Origin: Flectonema sp. DT1601
Taxonomy: Eukaryota; Euglenozoa; Diplonemea; Diplonemida; Diplonemidae
Length of the DNA: 64,000 bases
Direction of reading: 5' to 3'
Assembly: GCA_964019425.1 (NCBI GenBank)
Contig: OZ025827.1
Span: 682,001-746,000, forward strand
Position 1 is the first letter of the stretch; each line of letters begins with the position of its first letter. The notes beneath the pieces were generated by a model. The model made no database searches. It was not told the origin of the DNA and saw only the letters and a list, made by a program, of their open reading frames with translations. A program made the position numbers and the translations under genes. Below are positions 55,401-63,493 of this stretch, one piece after another.

Positions 55401-55580
55401 ATTAAACGCCTATTCCCAAATGACTCGAATGATGTTCAGATTGTTCTGATTGTTGGATTGGTCACTATGGGTGTTATTTATATTGTTGGGAAAACCTACG
55501 TCGCGGTTACCAAAAAAGCAGTGAATTCAATTGCGGAAAACAACGAAACTAAACACTGTGAGCCTGATTGCGAAACGTAG
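46485..55580 (+). CDS. Giant octapeptide-stalk cytochrome b561 protein, copy 2
   Basis: 3,031 residues, no intron, the largest complete member here. The signal peptide is identical to copy 1. The stalk has exactly 336 octapeptide units (46545-54608), beginning VVSPPTDPVLSPPTEP, with SPPTEP and SPPAEP units interspersed throughout. The tail is the same as in copy 1 except for one Val fewer in the poly-Val stretch after EGSAA, a GTT microsatellite. The four-Cys cluster, four haem histidines and the acidic/His C-terminal tail (NETKHCEPDCET) are intact. If extended as a polyproline-type helix, a stalk of about 2,690 residues would reach on the order of 0.8 micrometre (inference from a typical rise of about 0.3 nm per residue). 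Confidence 0.88.
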   Translation: MRLLSLFILLPLLGVVSSQLVVSPPTDPVLSPPTEPVVSPPTEPVVSPPTEPVVSPPTEPVVSPPTEPVVSPPTEPVVSPPTEPVVSPPTEPVVSPPTEPVVSPPTDPVVSPPTEPVVSPPTEPVVSPPAEPVVSPPTEPVVSPPTEPVVSPPTEPVVSPPTEPVVSPPAEPVVSPPAEPVVSPPTEPVVSPPAEPVVSPPTEPVVSPPTEPVVSPPAEPVVSPPAEPVVSPPTEPVVSPPAEPVVSPPTEPVVSPPAEPVVSPPTEPVVSPPTEPVVSPPTEPVVSPPAEPVVSPPAEPVVSPPTEPVVSPPAEPVVSPPTEPVVSPPTEPVVSPPTEPVVSPPAEPVVSPPAEPVVSPPTEPVVSPPAEPVVSPPAEPVVSPPTEPVVSPPTEPVVSPPTEPVVSPPAEPVVSPPAEPVVSPPTEPVVSPPAEPVVSPPTEPVVSPPAEPVVSPPTEPVVSPPTEPVVSPPAEPVVSPPTEPVVSPPAEPVVSPPAEPVVSPPTEPVVSPPAEPVVSPPTEPVVSPPAEPVVSPPTEPVVSPPTEPVVSPPTEPVVSPPTEPVVSPPTEPVVSPPTEPVVSPPTEPVVSPPAEPVVSPPTEPVVSPPTEPVVSPPTEPVVSPPTEPVVSPPTEPVVSPPAEPVVSPPTEPLVSPPAEPVVSPPTEPVVSPPTEPVVSPPTEPVVSPPAEPVVSPPTEPVVSPPTEPVVSPPAEPVVSPPAEPVVSPPTEPVVSPPAEPVVSPPTEPVVSPPAEPVVSPPTEPVVSPPAEPVVSPPTEPVVSPPAEPVVSPPTEPVVSPPAEPVVSPPTEPVVSPPAEPVVSPPTEPVVSPPAEPVVSPPTEPVVSPPTEPVVSPPAEPVVSPPAEPVVSPPTEPVVSPPAEPVVSPPTEPVVSPPTEPVVSPPTEPVVSPPTEPVVSPPTEPVVSPPAEPVVSPPTEPVVSPPAEPVVSPPTEPVVSPPAEPVVSPPTEPVVSPPAEPVVSPPTEPVVSPPAEPVVSPPTEPVVSPPAEPVVSPPTEPVVSPPTEPVVSPPAEPVVSPPAEPVVSPPTEPVVSPPAEPVVSPPTEPVVSPPTEPVVSPPAEPVVSPPAEPVVSPPTEPVVSPPAEPVVSPPTEPVVSPPTEPVVSPPTEPVVSPPAEPVVSPPAEPVVSPPTEPVVSPPAEPVVSPPTEPVVSPPAEPVVSPPTEPVVSPPAEPVVSPPTEPVVSPPTEPVVSPPTEPVVSPPTEPVVSPPTEPVVSPPTEPVVSPPTEPVVSPPAEPVVSPPTEPVVSPPTEPVVSPPTEPVVSPPTEPVVSPPAEPVVSPPTEPVVSPPTEPVVSPPTEPVVSPPTEPVVSPPTEPVVSPPTEPVVSPPTEPVVSPPAEPVVSPPTEPVVSPPTEPVVSPPTEPVVSPPTEPVLSPPTEPVVSPPTDPVVSLPTEPVVSPPAEPVVSPPTEPLVSPPAEPVVSPPTEPVVSPPTEPVVSPPTEPVVSPPAEPVVSPPTEPVVSPPAEPVVSPPTEPVVSPPTEPVFSPPAEPVVSPPAEPVVSPPTEPVVSPPTEPVVSPPAEPVVSPPTEPVVSPPTEPVFSPPAEPVVSPPAEPVVSPPTEPVVSPPAEPVVSPPTEPVVSPPAEPVVSPPTEPVVSPPAEPVVSPPTEPVVSPPAEPVVSPPAEPVVSPPTEPVVSPPTEPVVSPPTEPVVSPPTEPVVSPPTEPVVSPPTEPVVSPPTEPVVSPPTEPVVSPPTEPVVSPPTEPVVSPPTEPVVSPPTEPVVSPPTEPVVSPPTEPVVSPPTEPVVSPPTEPVVSPPTEPVVSPPTEPVVSPPTEPVVSPPTEPVLSPPTEPVVSPPTDPVVSLPTEPVVSPPAEPVVSPPTEPLVSPPAEPVVSPPTEPVVSPPTEPVVSPPTEPVVSPPAEPVVSPPTEPVVSPPAEPVVSPPTEPVVSPPAESVVSPPTEPVVSPPAEPVVSPPTEPVVSPPTEPVFSPPAEPVVSPPAEPVVSPPTEPVVSPPTEPVFSPPAEPVVSPPAEPVVSPPTEPVVSPPAEPVVSPPTEPVVSPPAEPVVSPPTEPVVSPPAETVVSPPTEPVVSPPAEPVVSPPAEPVVSPPTEPVVSPPAEPVVSPPTEPVVSPPTEPVVSPPTEPVVSPPTEPVVSPPTEPVVSPPTEPVVSPPTEPVVSPPTEPVVSPPTEPVVSPPTEPVVSPPTEPVVSPPAEPVVSPPTEPVVSPPTEPVVSPPTEPVVSPPTEHVVSPPTEPVVSPPTDPVVSLPTEPVVSPPAEPVVSPPTEPLVSPPAEPVVSPPTEPVVSPPTEPVVSPPAEPVVLPPTEPVVSPPAEPVVSPPTEPVVSPPAEPVVSPPTEPVVSLPAEPVVSPPTEPVVSPPAEPVVSPPTEPVVSPPAEPVVSPPTEPVVSPPAEPVVSPPTEPVVSPPTEPVVSPPAEPVVSPPAEPVVSPPTEPVVSPPAEPVVSPQAEPVVSPPTEPVVSPPAEPVVSPPTEPVVSPPAEPVVSPPTEPVVSPPAEPVVSPPAEPVVSPPTEPVVSPPAEPVVSPPTEPVVSPPTEPVVSPPTEPVVSPPTEPVVSPPTEPVVSPPAEPVVSPPTEPVVSPPTEPVVSPPTEPVVSPPTEPVVSPPTDPVVSPPTEPVVSPPTEPVVSPPTEPVVSPPTEPVVSPPAEPVVSPPTEPVVSPPTEPVVSPPTEPVVSPPTEPVVSPPTEPVVSPPTEPVVSPPTEPVVSPPTVPEVTRPADNSISFEVVAELSDLVTQIDTLVAAASSSLGGNARCDMLCQGSNCLKCDGTAVTQRSVTTLVRGNWKVILIIINNENGSITKEAIDSSLKNVLSNNAVIGYVEGSAAVVVVVTDVPQVVVVNDGFIDAHTHGSIMVAVWAYWVPLSVIIKVLGPFVCKREVFGYPIPVLIHMFMMVMAMCFTTVFASFALSDFNNRVDYGHRELGITLLVIGWIQVLSGLVRPGRESQYRKYWGWGHVLFGISVVIIAIAQMASGVENIKRLFPNDSNDVQIVLIVGLVTMGVIYIVGKTYVAVTKKAVNSIAENNETKHCEPDCET
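46545..54608 (+). repeat. 24-bp coding minisatellite, copy 2 array (336 units)
   Basis: 8,064 nt, an exact multiple of 24. A rare ACTGATCC...TCACTTCC marker recurs at 50711, 51959 and 53183 (spacings 1,248 and 1,224), and a CCTTTAGTG marker (PLVSPPAEP) at 48439, 50791, 52039 and 53263. The 3' half is therefore built from three blocks of about 51-52 units. Confidence 0.97.
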
Positions 55581-57280
55581 ACATAACACGAAAGCTGTCC
55601 TGAGACGCGTACCAATGAATTATTGGCTGTGGTGTAGTATTGCCGAGTCGTTTTTCAAGTCAGCGTGTTTACGAATTAACGAAGATAAAATGTTGTGGTG
55701 TATTATATAATAGATTTCCTGTTCTTTTAATTATTTTCAATTTCTATTTACTACCATTTGAATTCATTAATGAGCCGACTCACGATTCTGGATGGAGTGA
55801 AGTTTTAGAAGTGTTCTTGTTGTTAACAAACAGAAGCACCTGCTGGTTTCAGTTTACACTCGTTTTAGCTCTCTGTGTATTAGTTGTGCAGATTTAGTGA
55901 TCAAAATGTATTTTTTATTTTGGCAATTCGTCGTGTCTTCCTCCCTCTTTTATCTTTCTACCTTGCAATTCTTTTTAACATAAATTACTTCAATACACGC
56001 AAAGAAGTTATTCCTCCCTTCGTTTTGTTTTACCTCCTCCAACGTCTTAGAAACATGTCCTTGAATCGGAGGAGTTTGTTTTCACGCGTCGGAAGAAACA
56101 CGAAAGAAAATAAAATTATAAAATATTAAATATAAAGGATTTTTCTGTTCTAGCTCTGAAGATAAACCTACAGGGCAAGATGGACAGAAGATGCTTCTAT
56201 CAGAAACAGTAAGAAGACAATAATTTAAATAATTTGGGATATAGTCCGGAAGTTGACTTCCCGGACCCCTCGTAGCTCAAAAAGACTTCATTAGTAATTA
56301 TCAAGATGAAGGTGAGAAAAGGTAATGTTGGTTTTTTTTTTGCAAATTTCAAAACACGCGCAAATTCTTTCTTTCACAAGACCTTGGTCCGAGTAGCTGA
56401 GACCAAAACTGATGTCTCATTTGAAGTTTCTTTTGATTCTGTTCCTTACAGATTGGTATAGTCATCATGTTGCCCAACGCATACGATTTATTCCTGAAAA
56501 CTACGTATTCTATTACTTAGATGATGTTTTTGATTTGATATTAATACCATCTTACTGTTGGATTGGTTTTTAAATGTCAAAAGGCAAACAAATATAGTTC
56601 CTCCCGCCTTTCTTTTCCCTCTCCTATTCTTTCCCGTTTCCTTACCCCATTACACGCAGAAGCATATCCTTGATTGGAGGTTATTGTTTTAGGTGTCCAG
56701 GGGGAAAAAAATCTTTTCTAACTCTGAAGATAGCCAGAGCAAAGCATTTAATGTTTTATCATCTTGTTCATTTTGTTTACAATTAACTCACACTAACTAA
56801 CTTCATTCTTTCAACAGCCTCATGCAAATGCGATGAGTAGGACAGGCCTGACACTGCAGTGTCCCCCTTGCTTTCTTTAGATTTTTTTTGAATATATCTT
56901 TTTTTTTTTTGTATTGAATTTCTTTCTATTGTATAAATATGCAATAATGAAAGCCAAGGCTAATGTAACACAACACACAGAGGTTTGTGTGCGTGCGGTA
57001 GTCTTTTATATTTGAAATTCAATTTCAAACATAGTCGAAGAAGGTTAGATGAATTATTCTAAGAAAATATTATTTTTAATTTTAACTCGAGACCAACCAT
57101 TATTCGTTTGATGTGTCCAACGCATTTGATTTTCTTAATTAACTGCTCTTCATTAATATTAACTTTTTTTGTGTTAACTCAGACCCTGTACATCATTAAC
57201 TAAACTAAACTAAACTATTAAAAATGATTCACGAGAATTCACTTAATTTAATTCATTTATTCAACAGTTAAATATAAACC
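55581..57280. other. Array spacer 2
   Basis: Nearly identical to spacer 1; visible differences include TTTTCACT to TTTACACT, GAGCAAAGG to GAGAAAAGG, CAAATGTC to TAAATGTC and changes in two homopolymers. Same hairpin (56245-56265), palindrome (57011-57029) and acceptor-like site before the next ATG. No gene supported. Confidence 0.6.
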
Positions 57281-60200
57281 ATGAGATTACTCAGTCTCTT
57301 TATTTTGCTTCCTTTATTGGGTGTTGTTAGTTCACAATTGGTAGTTTCTCCGCCAACTGATCCGGTATTATCACCTCCAACGGAGCCTGTAGTGTCACCG
57401 CCAGCTGAGCCTGTAGTGTCACCGCCAGCTGAGCCTGTAGTTTCACCTCCAACGGAGCCTGTAGTTTCACCGCCAGCTGAGCCTGTAGTTTCACCTCCAA
57501 CGGAGCCTGTAGTTTCACCTCCAACGGAGCCTGTAGTTTCACCGCCAGCTGAGCCTGTAGTGTCACCGCCAGCTGAGCCTGTAGTATCACCTCCAACGGA
57601 GCCTGTAGTGTCACCGCCAGCTGAGCCTGTAGTTTCACCGCCAACGGAGCCTGTAGTGTCACCGCCAGCTGAGCCTGTAGTTTCACCTCCAACGGAGCCG
57701 GTAGTTTCACCTCCAACGGAGCCTGTAGTTTCACCGCCAGCTGAGCCTGTAGTTTCACCGCCAACGGAGCCTGTAGTATCACCTCCAGCGGAGCCTGTAG
57801 TGTCACCGCCAGCTGAGCCTGTAGTTTCACCTCCAACGGAGCCTGTAGTATCACCTCCAGCGGAGCCTGTAGTTTCACCGCCAACGGAGCCGGTAGTTTC
57901 ACCTCCAACGGAGCCTGTAGTATCACCGCCCACTGAACCGGTAGTTTCACCTCCAACGGAGCCTGTAGTTTCACCGCCAACGGAGCCTGTAGTGTCACCG
58001 CCAGCTGAGCCTGTAGTTTCACCTCCAACGGAGCCGGTAGTTTCACCTCCAACGGAGCCTGTAGTTTCACCGCCAACTGAGCCGGTAGTTTCACCTCCAA
58101 CGGAGCCTGTAGTATCACCTCCAGCGGAGCCTGTAGTTTCACCTCCAACGGAGCCTGTAGTTTCACCGCCAACTGAGCCGGTAGTTTCACCTCCAACGGA
58201 GCCTGTAGTGTCACCGCCAGCTGAGCCTGTAGTGTCACCGCCAACTGAGCCAGTAGTATCACCTCCAACGGAGCCAGTAGTTGAACCTCCAACGGAGCCT
58301 GTAGTGTCACCGCCAGCTGAGCCTGTAGTGTCACCGCCAACTGAGCCTGTAGTATCACCTCCAACGGAGCCTGTAGTGTCACCGCCAGCTGAGCCTGTAG
58401 TGTCACCGCCAACTGAGCCTGTAGTATCACCTCCAACGGAGCCTGTAGTTTCACCGCCAACGGAGCCTGTAGTTTCACCGCCAACGGAGCCTGTAGTGTC
58501 ACCGCCAGCTGAGCCTGTAGTGTCACCGCCAGCTGAGCCTGTAGTATCACCTCCAACTGATCCGGTAGTATCACCTCCAACTGATCCGGTAGTATCACCT
58601 CCAACGGAGCCTGTAGTGTCACCGCCAGCTGAGCCTGTAGTATCACCTCCAACGGAGCCTGTAGTTTCACCTCCAACGGAGCCTGTAGTGTCACCGCCAG
58701 CTGAGCCTGTAGTATCACCTCCAACGGAGCCTGTAGTTTCACCTCCAACGGAGCCTGTAGTGTCACCGCCAGCTGAGCCTGTAGTATCACCTCCAACTGA
58801 GCCTGTAGTGTCACCTCCAACGGAGCCTGTAGTTTCACCTCCAACTGATCCGGTAGTATCACCTCCAACGGAGCCTGTAGTGTCACCGCCAGCTGAGCCT
58901 GTAGTATCACCTCCAACTGATCCGGTAGTATCACCTCCAACGGAGCCTGTAGTATCACCTCCAACTGATCCGGTAGTTTCACCTCCAACGGAGCCAGTAG
59001 TATCACCTCCAACGGAGCCAGTAGTTTCACCTCCAACGGAGCCTGTAGTGTCACCGCCAGCTGAGCCTGTAGTATCACCTCCAACTGATCCGGTAGTATC
59101 ACCTCCAACGGAGCCTGTAGTATCACCTCCAACTGAGCCTGTAGTATCACCTCCAACGGAGCCTGTAGTGTCACCGCCAGCTGAGCCTGTAGTATCACCT
59201 CCAACGGAGCCTATAGTTTCACCTCCAACTGAGCCTGTAGTATCACCTCCAACGGAGCCTGTAGTTTCACCTCCAACGGAGCCTGTAGTGTCACCGCCAG
59301 CTGAGCCTGTAGTATCACCTCCAACTGATCCGGTAGTATCACCTCCAACGGAGCCTGTAGTGTCACCGCCAGCTGAGCCTGTAGTATCACCTCCAACGGA
59401 GCCTGTAGTGTCACCGCCAGCTGAGCCTGTAGTGTCACCGCCAACTGAACCGGTAGTTTCGCCTCCAACTGAGCCTGTAGTATCACCTCCAACGGAGCCT
59501 GTAGTATCACCTCCAACGGAGCCTGTAGTTTCACCTCCAACGGAGCCTGTAGTTTCACCGCCAACGGAGCCTGTAGTTTCACCTCCAACGGAGCCTGTAG
59601 TTTCACCTCCAGCGGAGCCTGTAGTTTCACCGCCAACGGAGCCTGTAGTTTCACCTCCAGCGGAGCCTGTAGTTTCACCGCCAACGGAGCCTGTAGTGTC
59701 ACCGCCAGCTGAGCCTGTAGTGTCACCGCCAACTGAACCGGTAGTTTCACCTCCAACGGAGCCTGTAGTTTCACCTCCAGCGGAGCCTGTAGTTTCACCG
59801 CCAACGGAGCCTGTAGTGTCACCGCCAGCTGAGCCTGTAGTTTCACCTCCAACGGAGCCTGTAGTTTCACCTCCAGCGGAGCCTGTAGTTTCACCGCCAA
59901 CGGAGCCTGTAGTGTCACCGCCAGCTGAGCCTGTAGTTTCACCTCCAACGGAGCCGGTAGTTTCACCTCCAACGGAGCCTGTAGTTTCACCGCCAACTGA
60001 GCCGGTAGTTTCACCGCCAACGGAGCCTGTAGTGTCACCGCCAGCTGAGCCTGTAGTGTCACCGCCAGCTGAACCTGTAGTATCACCTCCAACGGAGCCT
60101 GTAGTTTCACCGCCAACGGAGCCTGTAGTTTCACCGCCAGCTGAGCCTGTAGTGTCACCGCCAGCTGAGCCTGTAGTTTCACCGCCAACGGAGCCTGTAG

Positions 60201-61795
60201 TATCACCTCCAGCGGAGCCTGTAGTTTCACCGCCAACTGAGCCGGTAGTTTCACCTCCAACGGAGCCTGTAGTGTCACCGCCAGCTGAGCCTGTAGTATC
60301 ACCTCCAACTGAGCCGGTAGTTTCACCTCCAACGGAGCCTGTAGTGTCACCGCCAACTGAGCCTGTAGTGTCACCGCCAGCTGAGCCTGTAGTATCACCT
60401 CCAACTGAGCCGGTAGTTTCACCTCCAACGGAGCCAGTAGTTTCACCGCCAACTGAGCCGGTAGTTTCACCTCCGACGGAGCCTGTAGTTTCACCGCCAA
60501 CTGAGCCGGTAGTTTCACCTCCAACGGAGCCTGTAGTGTCACCGCCAGCTGAGCCTGTAGTATCACCTCCAACTGAGCCGGTAGTTTCACCTCCAACGGA
60601 GCCTGTAGTGTCACCGCCAACTGAGCCTGTAGTGTCACCGCCAGCTGAGCCTGTAGTATCACCTCCAACTGAGCCGGTAGTTTCACCTCCAACGGAGCCA
60701 GTAGTTTCACCGCCAACTGAGCCGGTAGTTTCACCTCCGACGGAGCCTGTAGTTTCACCTCCGACGGAGCCTGTAGTTTCACCTCCGACGGAGCCTGTAG
60801 TTTCGCCACCAACTGTACCAGAAGTTACGCGTCCTGCTGATAACAGCATCAGTTTTGAAGTTGTAGCAGAGTTGAGTGATCTGGTAACTCAGATAGACAC
60901 GTTGGTAGCTGCCGCTTCTTCATCATTAGGTGGAAATGCTCGTTGCGATATGTTGTGTCAGGGAAATAATTGTTTGAAATGTGATGGCACTGCTGTTACT
61001 CAAAGATCTGTTACTACTCTGGTGAGAGGAAATTGGAAAGTGATTTTGATTATAATTAATAATGAAAATGGAAGCATCACAAAAGAAGCTATCGATAGTT
61101 CTTTAAAGAATGTCTTGTCAAACAATGCAGTTATTGGATACGTTGAAGGAAGTGCTGCTGTTGTTGTTGTTGTTGTTACTGACATCCCACAAGTTGTTGT
61201 CGTTAACGATGGCTTTATCGATGCTCACACTCACGGTAGCATTATGGTGGCGGTTTGGGCATACTGGGTTCCTTTGTCAGTTATTATTAAGGTTCTTGGG
61301 CCTTTTGTATGTAAGAGAGAAGTGTTTGGGTATCCAATACCGGTATTAATCCACATGTTCATGATGGTTATGGCGATGTGTTTTACTACTGTTTTCGCTT
61401 CTTTTGCCTTGTCAGACTTTAATAACAGAGTGGACTATGGACATAGAGAACTTGGAATTACTTTATTAGTAATTGGGTGGATTCAAGTACTGAGTGGTCT
61501 TGTCAGGCCAGGCAGGGAATCTCAATACAGAAAGTACTGGGGATGGGGACACGTTCTGTTTGGTATTTCAGTTGTGATAATTGCTATCGCTCAAATGGCG
61601 AGCGGAGTTGAAAATATTAAACGCCTATTCCCAAATGACTCGAATGATGTTCAGATTGTTCTGATTGTTGGATTGGTCACTATGGGTGTTATTTATATTG
61701 TTGGGAAAACCTACGTCGCGGTTACCAAAAAAGCAGTGAATTCAATTGCGGAAAACAACGAAACTAAACACTGTGAGCCTGATTGCGAAACGTAG
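57281..61795 (+). CDS. Giant octapeptide-stalk cytochrome b561 protein, copy 3
   Basis: 1,504 residues, no intron. Same signal peptide, 145 octapeptide units (57341-60820), then the 324-residue tail. Differences from copy 1 in the tail are Ser to Asn in the Cys cluster (CQGNNCLKC) and Val to Ile (TDIPQ). All four haem-ligand histidines and the RP motif are present. The stalk mixes SPPTEP, SPPAEP and SPPTDP units, and one unit reads VVEPPTEP. With less than half the repeat number of copy 2 but the same ends, it shows that stalk length is the variable property of the family. Confidence 0.88.
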   Translation: MRLLSLFILLPLLGVVSSQLVVSPPTDPVLSPPTEPVVSPPAEPVVSPPAEPVVSPPTEPVVSPPAEPVVSPPTEPVVSPPTEPVVSPPAEPVVSPPAEPVVSPPTEPVVSPPAEPVVSPPTEPVVSPPAEPVVSPPTEPVVSPPTEPVVSPPAEPVVSPPTEPVVSPPAEPVVSPPAEPVVSPPTEPVVSPPAEPVVSPPTEPVVSPPTEPVVSPPTEPVVSPPTEPVVSPPTEPVVSPPAEPVVSPPTEPVVSPPTEPVVSPPTEPVVSPPTEPVVSPPAEPVVSPPTEPVVSPPTEPVVSPPTEPVVSPPAEPVVSPPTEPVVSPPTEPVVEPPTEPVVSPPAEPVVSPPTEPVVSPPTEPVVSPPAEPVVSPPTEPVVSPPTEPVVSPPTEPVVSPPTEPVVSPPAEPVVSPPAEPVVSPPTDPVVSPPTDPVVSPPTEPVVSPPAEPVVSPPTEPVVSPPTEPVVSPPAEPVVSPPTEPVVSPPTEPVVSPPAEPVVSPPTEPVVSPPTEPVVSPPTDPVVSPPTEPVVSPPAEPVVSPPTDPVVSPPTEPVVSPPTDPVVSPPTEPVVSPPTEPVVSPPTEPVVSPPAEPVVSPPTDPVVSPPTEPVVSPPTEPVVSPPTEPVVSPPAEPVVSPPTEPIVSPPTEPVVSPPTEPVVSPPTEPVVSPPAEPVVSPPTDPVVSPPTEPVVSPPAEPVVSPPTEPVVSPPAEPVVSPPTEPVVSPPTEPVVSPPTEPVVSPPTEPVVSPPTEPVVSPPTEPVVSPPTEPVVSPPAEPVVSPPTEPVVSPPAEPVVSPPTEPVVSPPAEPVVSPPTEPVVSPPTEPVVSPPAEPVVSPPTEPVVSPPAEPVVSPPTEPVVSPPAEPVVSPPTEPVVSPPAEPVVSPPTEPVVSPPTEPVVSPPTEPVVSPPTEPVVSPPAEPVVSPPAEPVVSPPTEPVVSPPTEPVVSPPAEPVVSPPAEPVVSPPTEPVVSPPAEPVVSPPTEPVVSPPTEPVVSPPAEPVVSPPTEPVVSPPTEPVVSPPTEPVVSPPAEPVVSPPTEPVVSPPTEPVVSPPTEPVVSPPTEPVVSPPTEPVVSPPTEPVVSPPAEPVVSPPTEPVVSPPTEPVVSPPTEPVVSPPAEPVVSPPTEPVVSPPTEPVVSPPTEPVVSPPTEPVVSPPTEPVVSPPTEPVVSPPTVPEVTRPADNSISFEVVAELSDLVTQIDTLVAAASSSLGGNARCDMLCQGNNCLKCDGTAVTQRSVTTLVRGNWKVILIIINNENGSITKEAIDSSLKNVLSNNAVIGYVEGSAAVVVVVVTDIPQVVVVNDGFIDAHTHGSIMVAVWAYWVPLSVIIKVLGPFVCKREVFGYPIPVLIHMFMMVMAMCFTTVFASFALSDFNNRVDYGHRELGITLLVIGWIQVLSGLVRPGRESQYRKYWGWGHVLFGISVVIIAIAQMASGVENIKRLFPNDSNDVQIVLIVGLVTMGVIYIVGKTYVAVTKKAVNSIAENNETKHCEPDCET
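57341..60820 (+). repeat. 24-bp coding minisatellite, copy 3 array (145 units)
   Basis: 3,480 nt, an exact multiple of 24. It begins with the TDPVLSPPTEP edge units shared with copies 2 and 4. It ends with the ACCTCCGACGGAGCC and TCGCCACCAACTGTACC edge units shared with copies 1 and 2; the ACCTCCGACGG unit is triplicated here. Conserved edges with a variable core indicate turnover inside the array. Confidence 0.97.
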
Positions 61796-63493
61796 ACATA
61801 ACACGAAAGCTGTCCTGAGACGCGTACCAATGAATTATTGGCTGTGGTGTAGTATTGCCGAGTCGTTTTTCAAGTCAGCGTGTTTACGAATTAACGAAGA
61901 TAAAATGTTGTGGTGTATTATATAATAGATTTCCTGTTCTTTTAATTATTTTCAATTTCTATTTACTACCATTTGAATTCATTAATGAGCCGACTCACGA
62001 TTCTGGATGGAGTGAAGTTTTAGAAGTGTTCTTGTTGTTAACAAACAGAAGCACCTGCTGGTTTCAGTTTTCACTCGTTTTAGCTCTCTGTGTATTAGTT
62101 GTGCAGATTTAGTGATCAAAATGTATTTTTTATTTTGGCAATTCGTCGTGTCTTCCTCCCTCTTTTATCTTTCTATCTTGCAATTCTTTTTAACATAAAT
62201 TACTTCAATACACGCAAAGAAGTTATTCCTCCCTTCGTTTTGTTTTACCTCCTCCAACGTCTTAGAAACATGTCCTTGAATCGGAGGAGTTTGTTTTCAC
62301 GCGTCGGAAGAAACACGAAAGAAAATAAAATTATAAAATATTAAATATAAAGGATTTTTCTGTTCTAGCTCTGAAGATAAACCTACAGGGCAAGATGGAC
62401 AGAAGATGCTTCTATCAGAAACAGTAAGAAGACAATAATTTAAATAATTTGGGATATAGTCCGGAAGTTGACTTCCCGGACCCCTCGTAGCTCAAAAAGA
62501 CTTCATTAGTAATTATCAAGATGAAGGTGAGCAAAGGTAATGTTGGTTTTTTTTTTGCAAATTTCAAAACACGCGCAAATTCTTTCTTTCACAAGACCTT
62601 GGTCCGAGTAGCTGAGACCAAAACTGATGTCTCATTTGAAGTTTCTTTTGATTCTGTTCCTTACAGATTGGTATAGTCATCATGTTGCCCAACGCATACG
62701 ATTTATTCCTGAAAACTACGTATTCTATTACTTAGATGATGTTTTTGATTTGATATTAATACCATCTTACTGTTGGATTGGTTTTTAAATGTCAAAAGGC
62801 AAACAAATAGTTCCTCCCGCCTTTCTTTTCCCTCTCCTATTCTTTCCCGTTTCCTTACCCCATTACACGCAGAAGCATATCCTTGATTGGAGGTTATTGT
62901 TTTAGGTGTCCGGGGGGGAAAAAATCTTTTCTAACTCTGAAGATAGCCAGAGCAAAGCATTTAATGTTTTATCATCTTGTTCATTTTGTTTACAATTAAC
63001 TCACACTAACTAACTTCATTCTTTCAACAGCCTCATGCAAATGCGATGAGTAGGACAGGCCTGACACTGCAGTGTCCCCCTTGCTTTCTTTAGATTTTTT
63101 TTGAATATATCTTTTTTTTTTTTGTATTGAATTTCTTTCTATTGTATAAATATGCAATAATGAAAGCCAAGGCTAATGTAACACAACACACAGAGGTTTG
63201 TGTGCGTGCGGTAGTCTTTTATATTTGAAATTCAATTTCAAACATAGTCGAAGAAGGTTAGATGAATTATTCTAAGAAAATATTATTTTTAATTTTAACT
63301 CGAGACCAACCATTATTCGTTTGATGTGTCCAACGCATTTGATTTTCTTAATTAACTGCTCTTCATTAATATTAACTTTTTTTGTGTTAACTCAGACCCT
63401 GTACATCATTAACTAAACTAAACTAAACTATTAAAAATGATTCACGAGAATTCACTTAATTTAATTCATTTATTCAACAGTTAAATATAAACC
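61796..63493. other. Array spacer 3
   Basis: Same organisation as the other spacers with a 3-nt deletion near 62807, hairpin at 62460-62480 and palindrome at 63224-63242. It ends in TTTATTCAACAG 13 nt before the fourth copy. No gene supported. Confidence 0.6.

Noticed and set aside
38249-60849. Antisense frames of 1,862, 2,721 and 1,193 codons made of GSVGGETT repeats, and a second antisense frame of LAVKLQAPLEV repeats.
   Set aside because: They arise because the 24-bp unit has no stop in these frames. Base variation follows third positions of the + frame, the + frame has a signal peptide and a b561 tail, and the antisense ends run into unrelated sequence.
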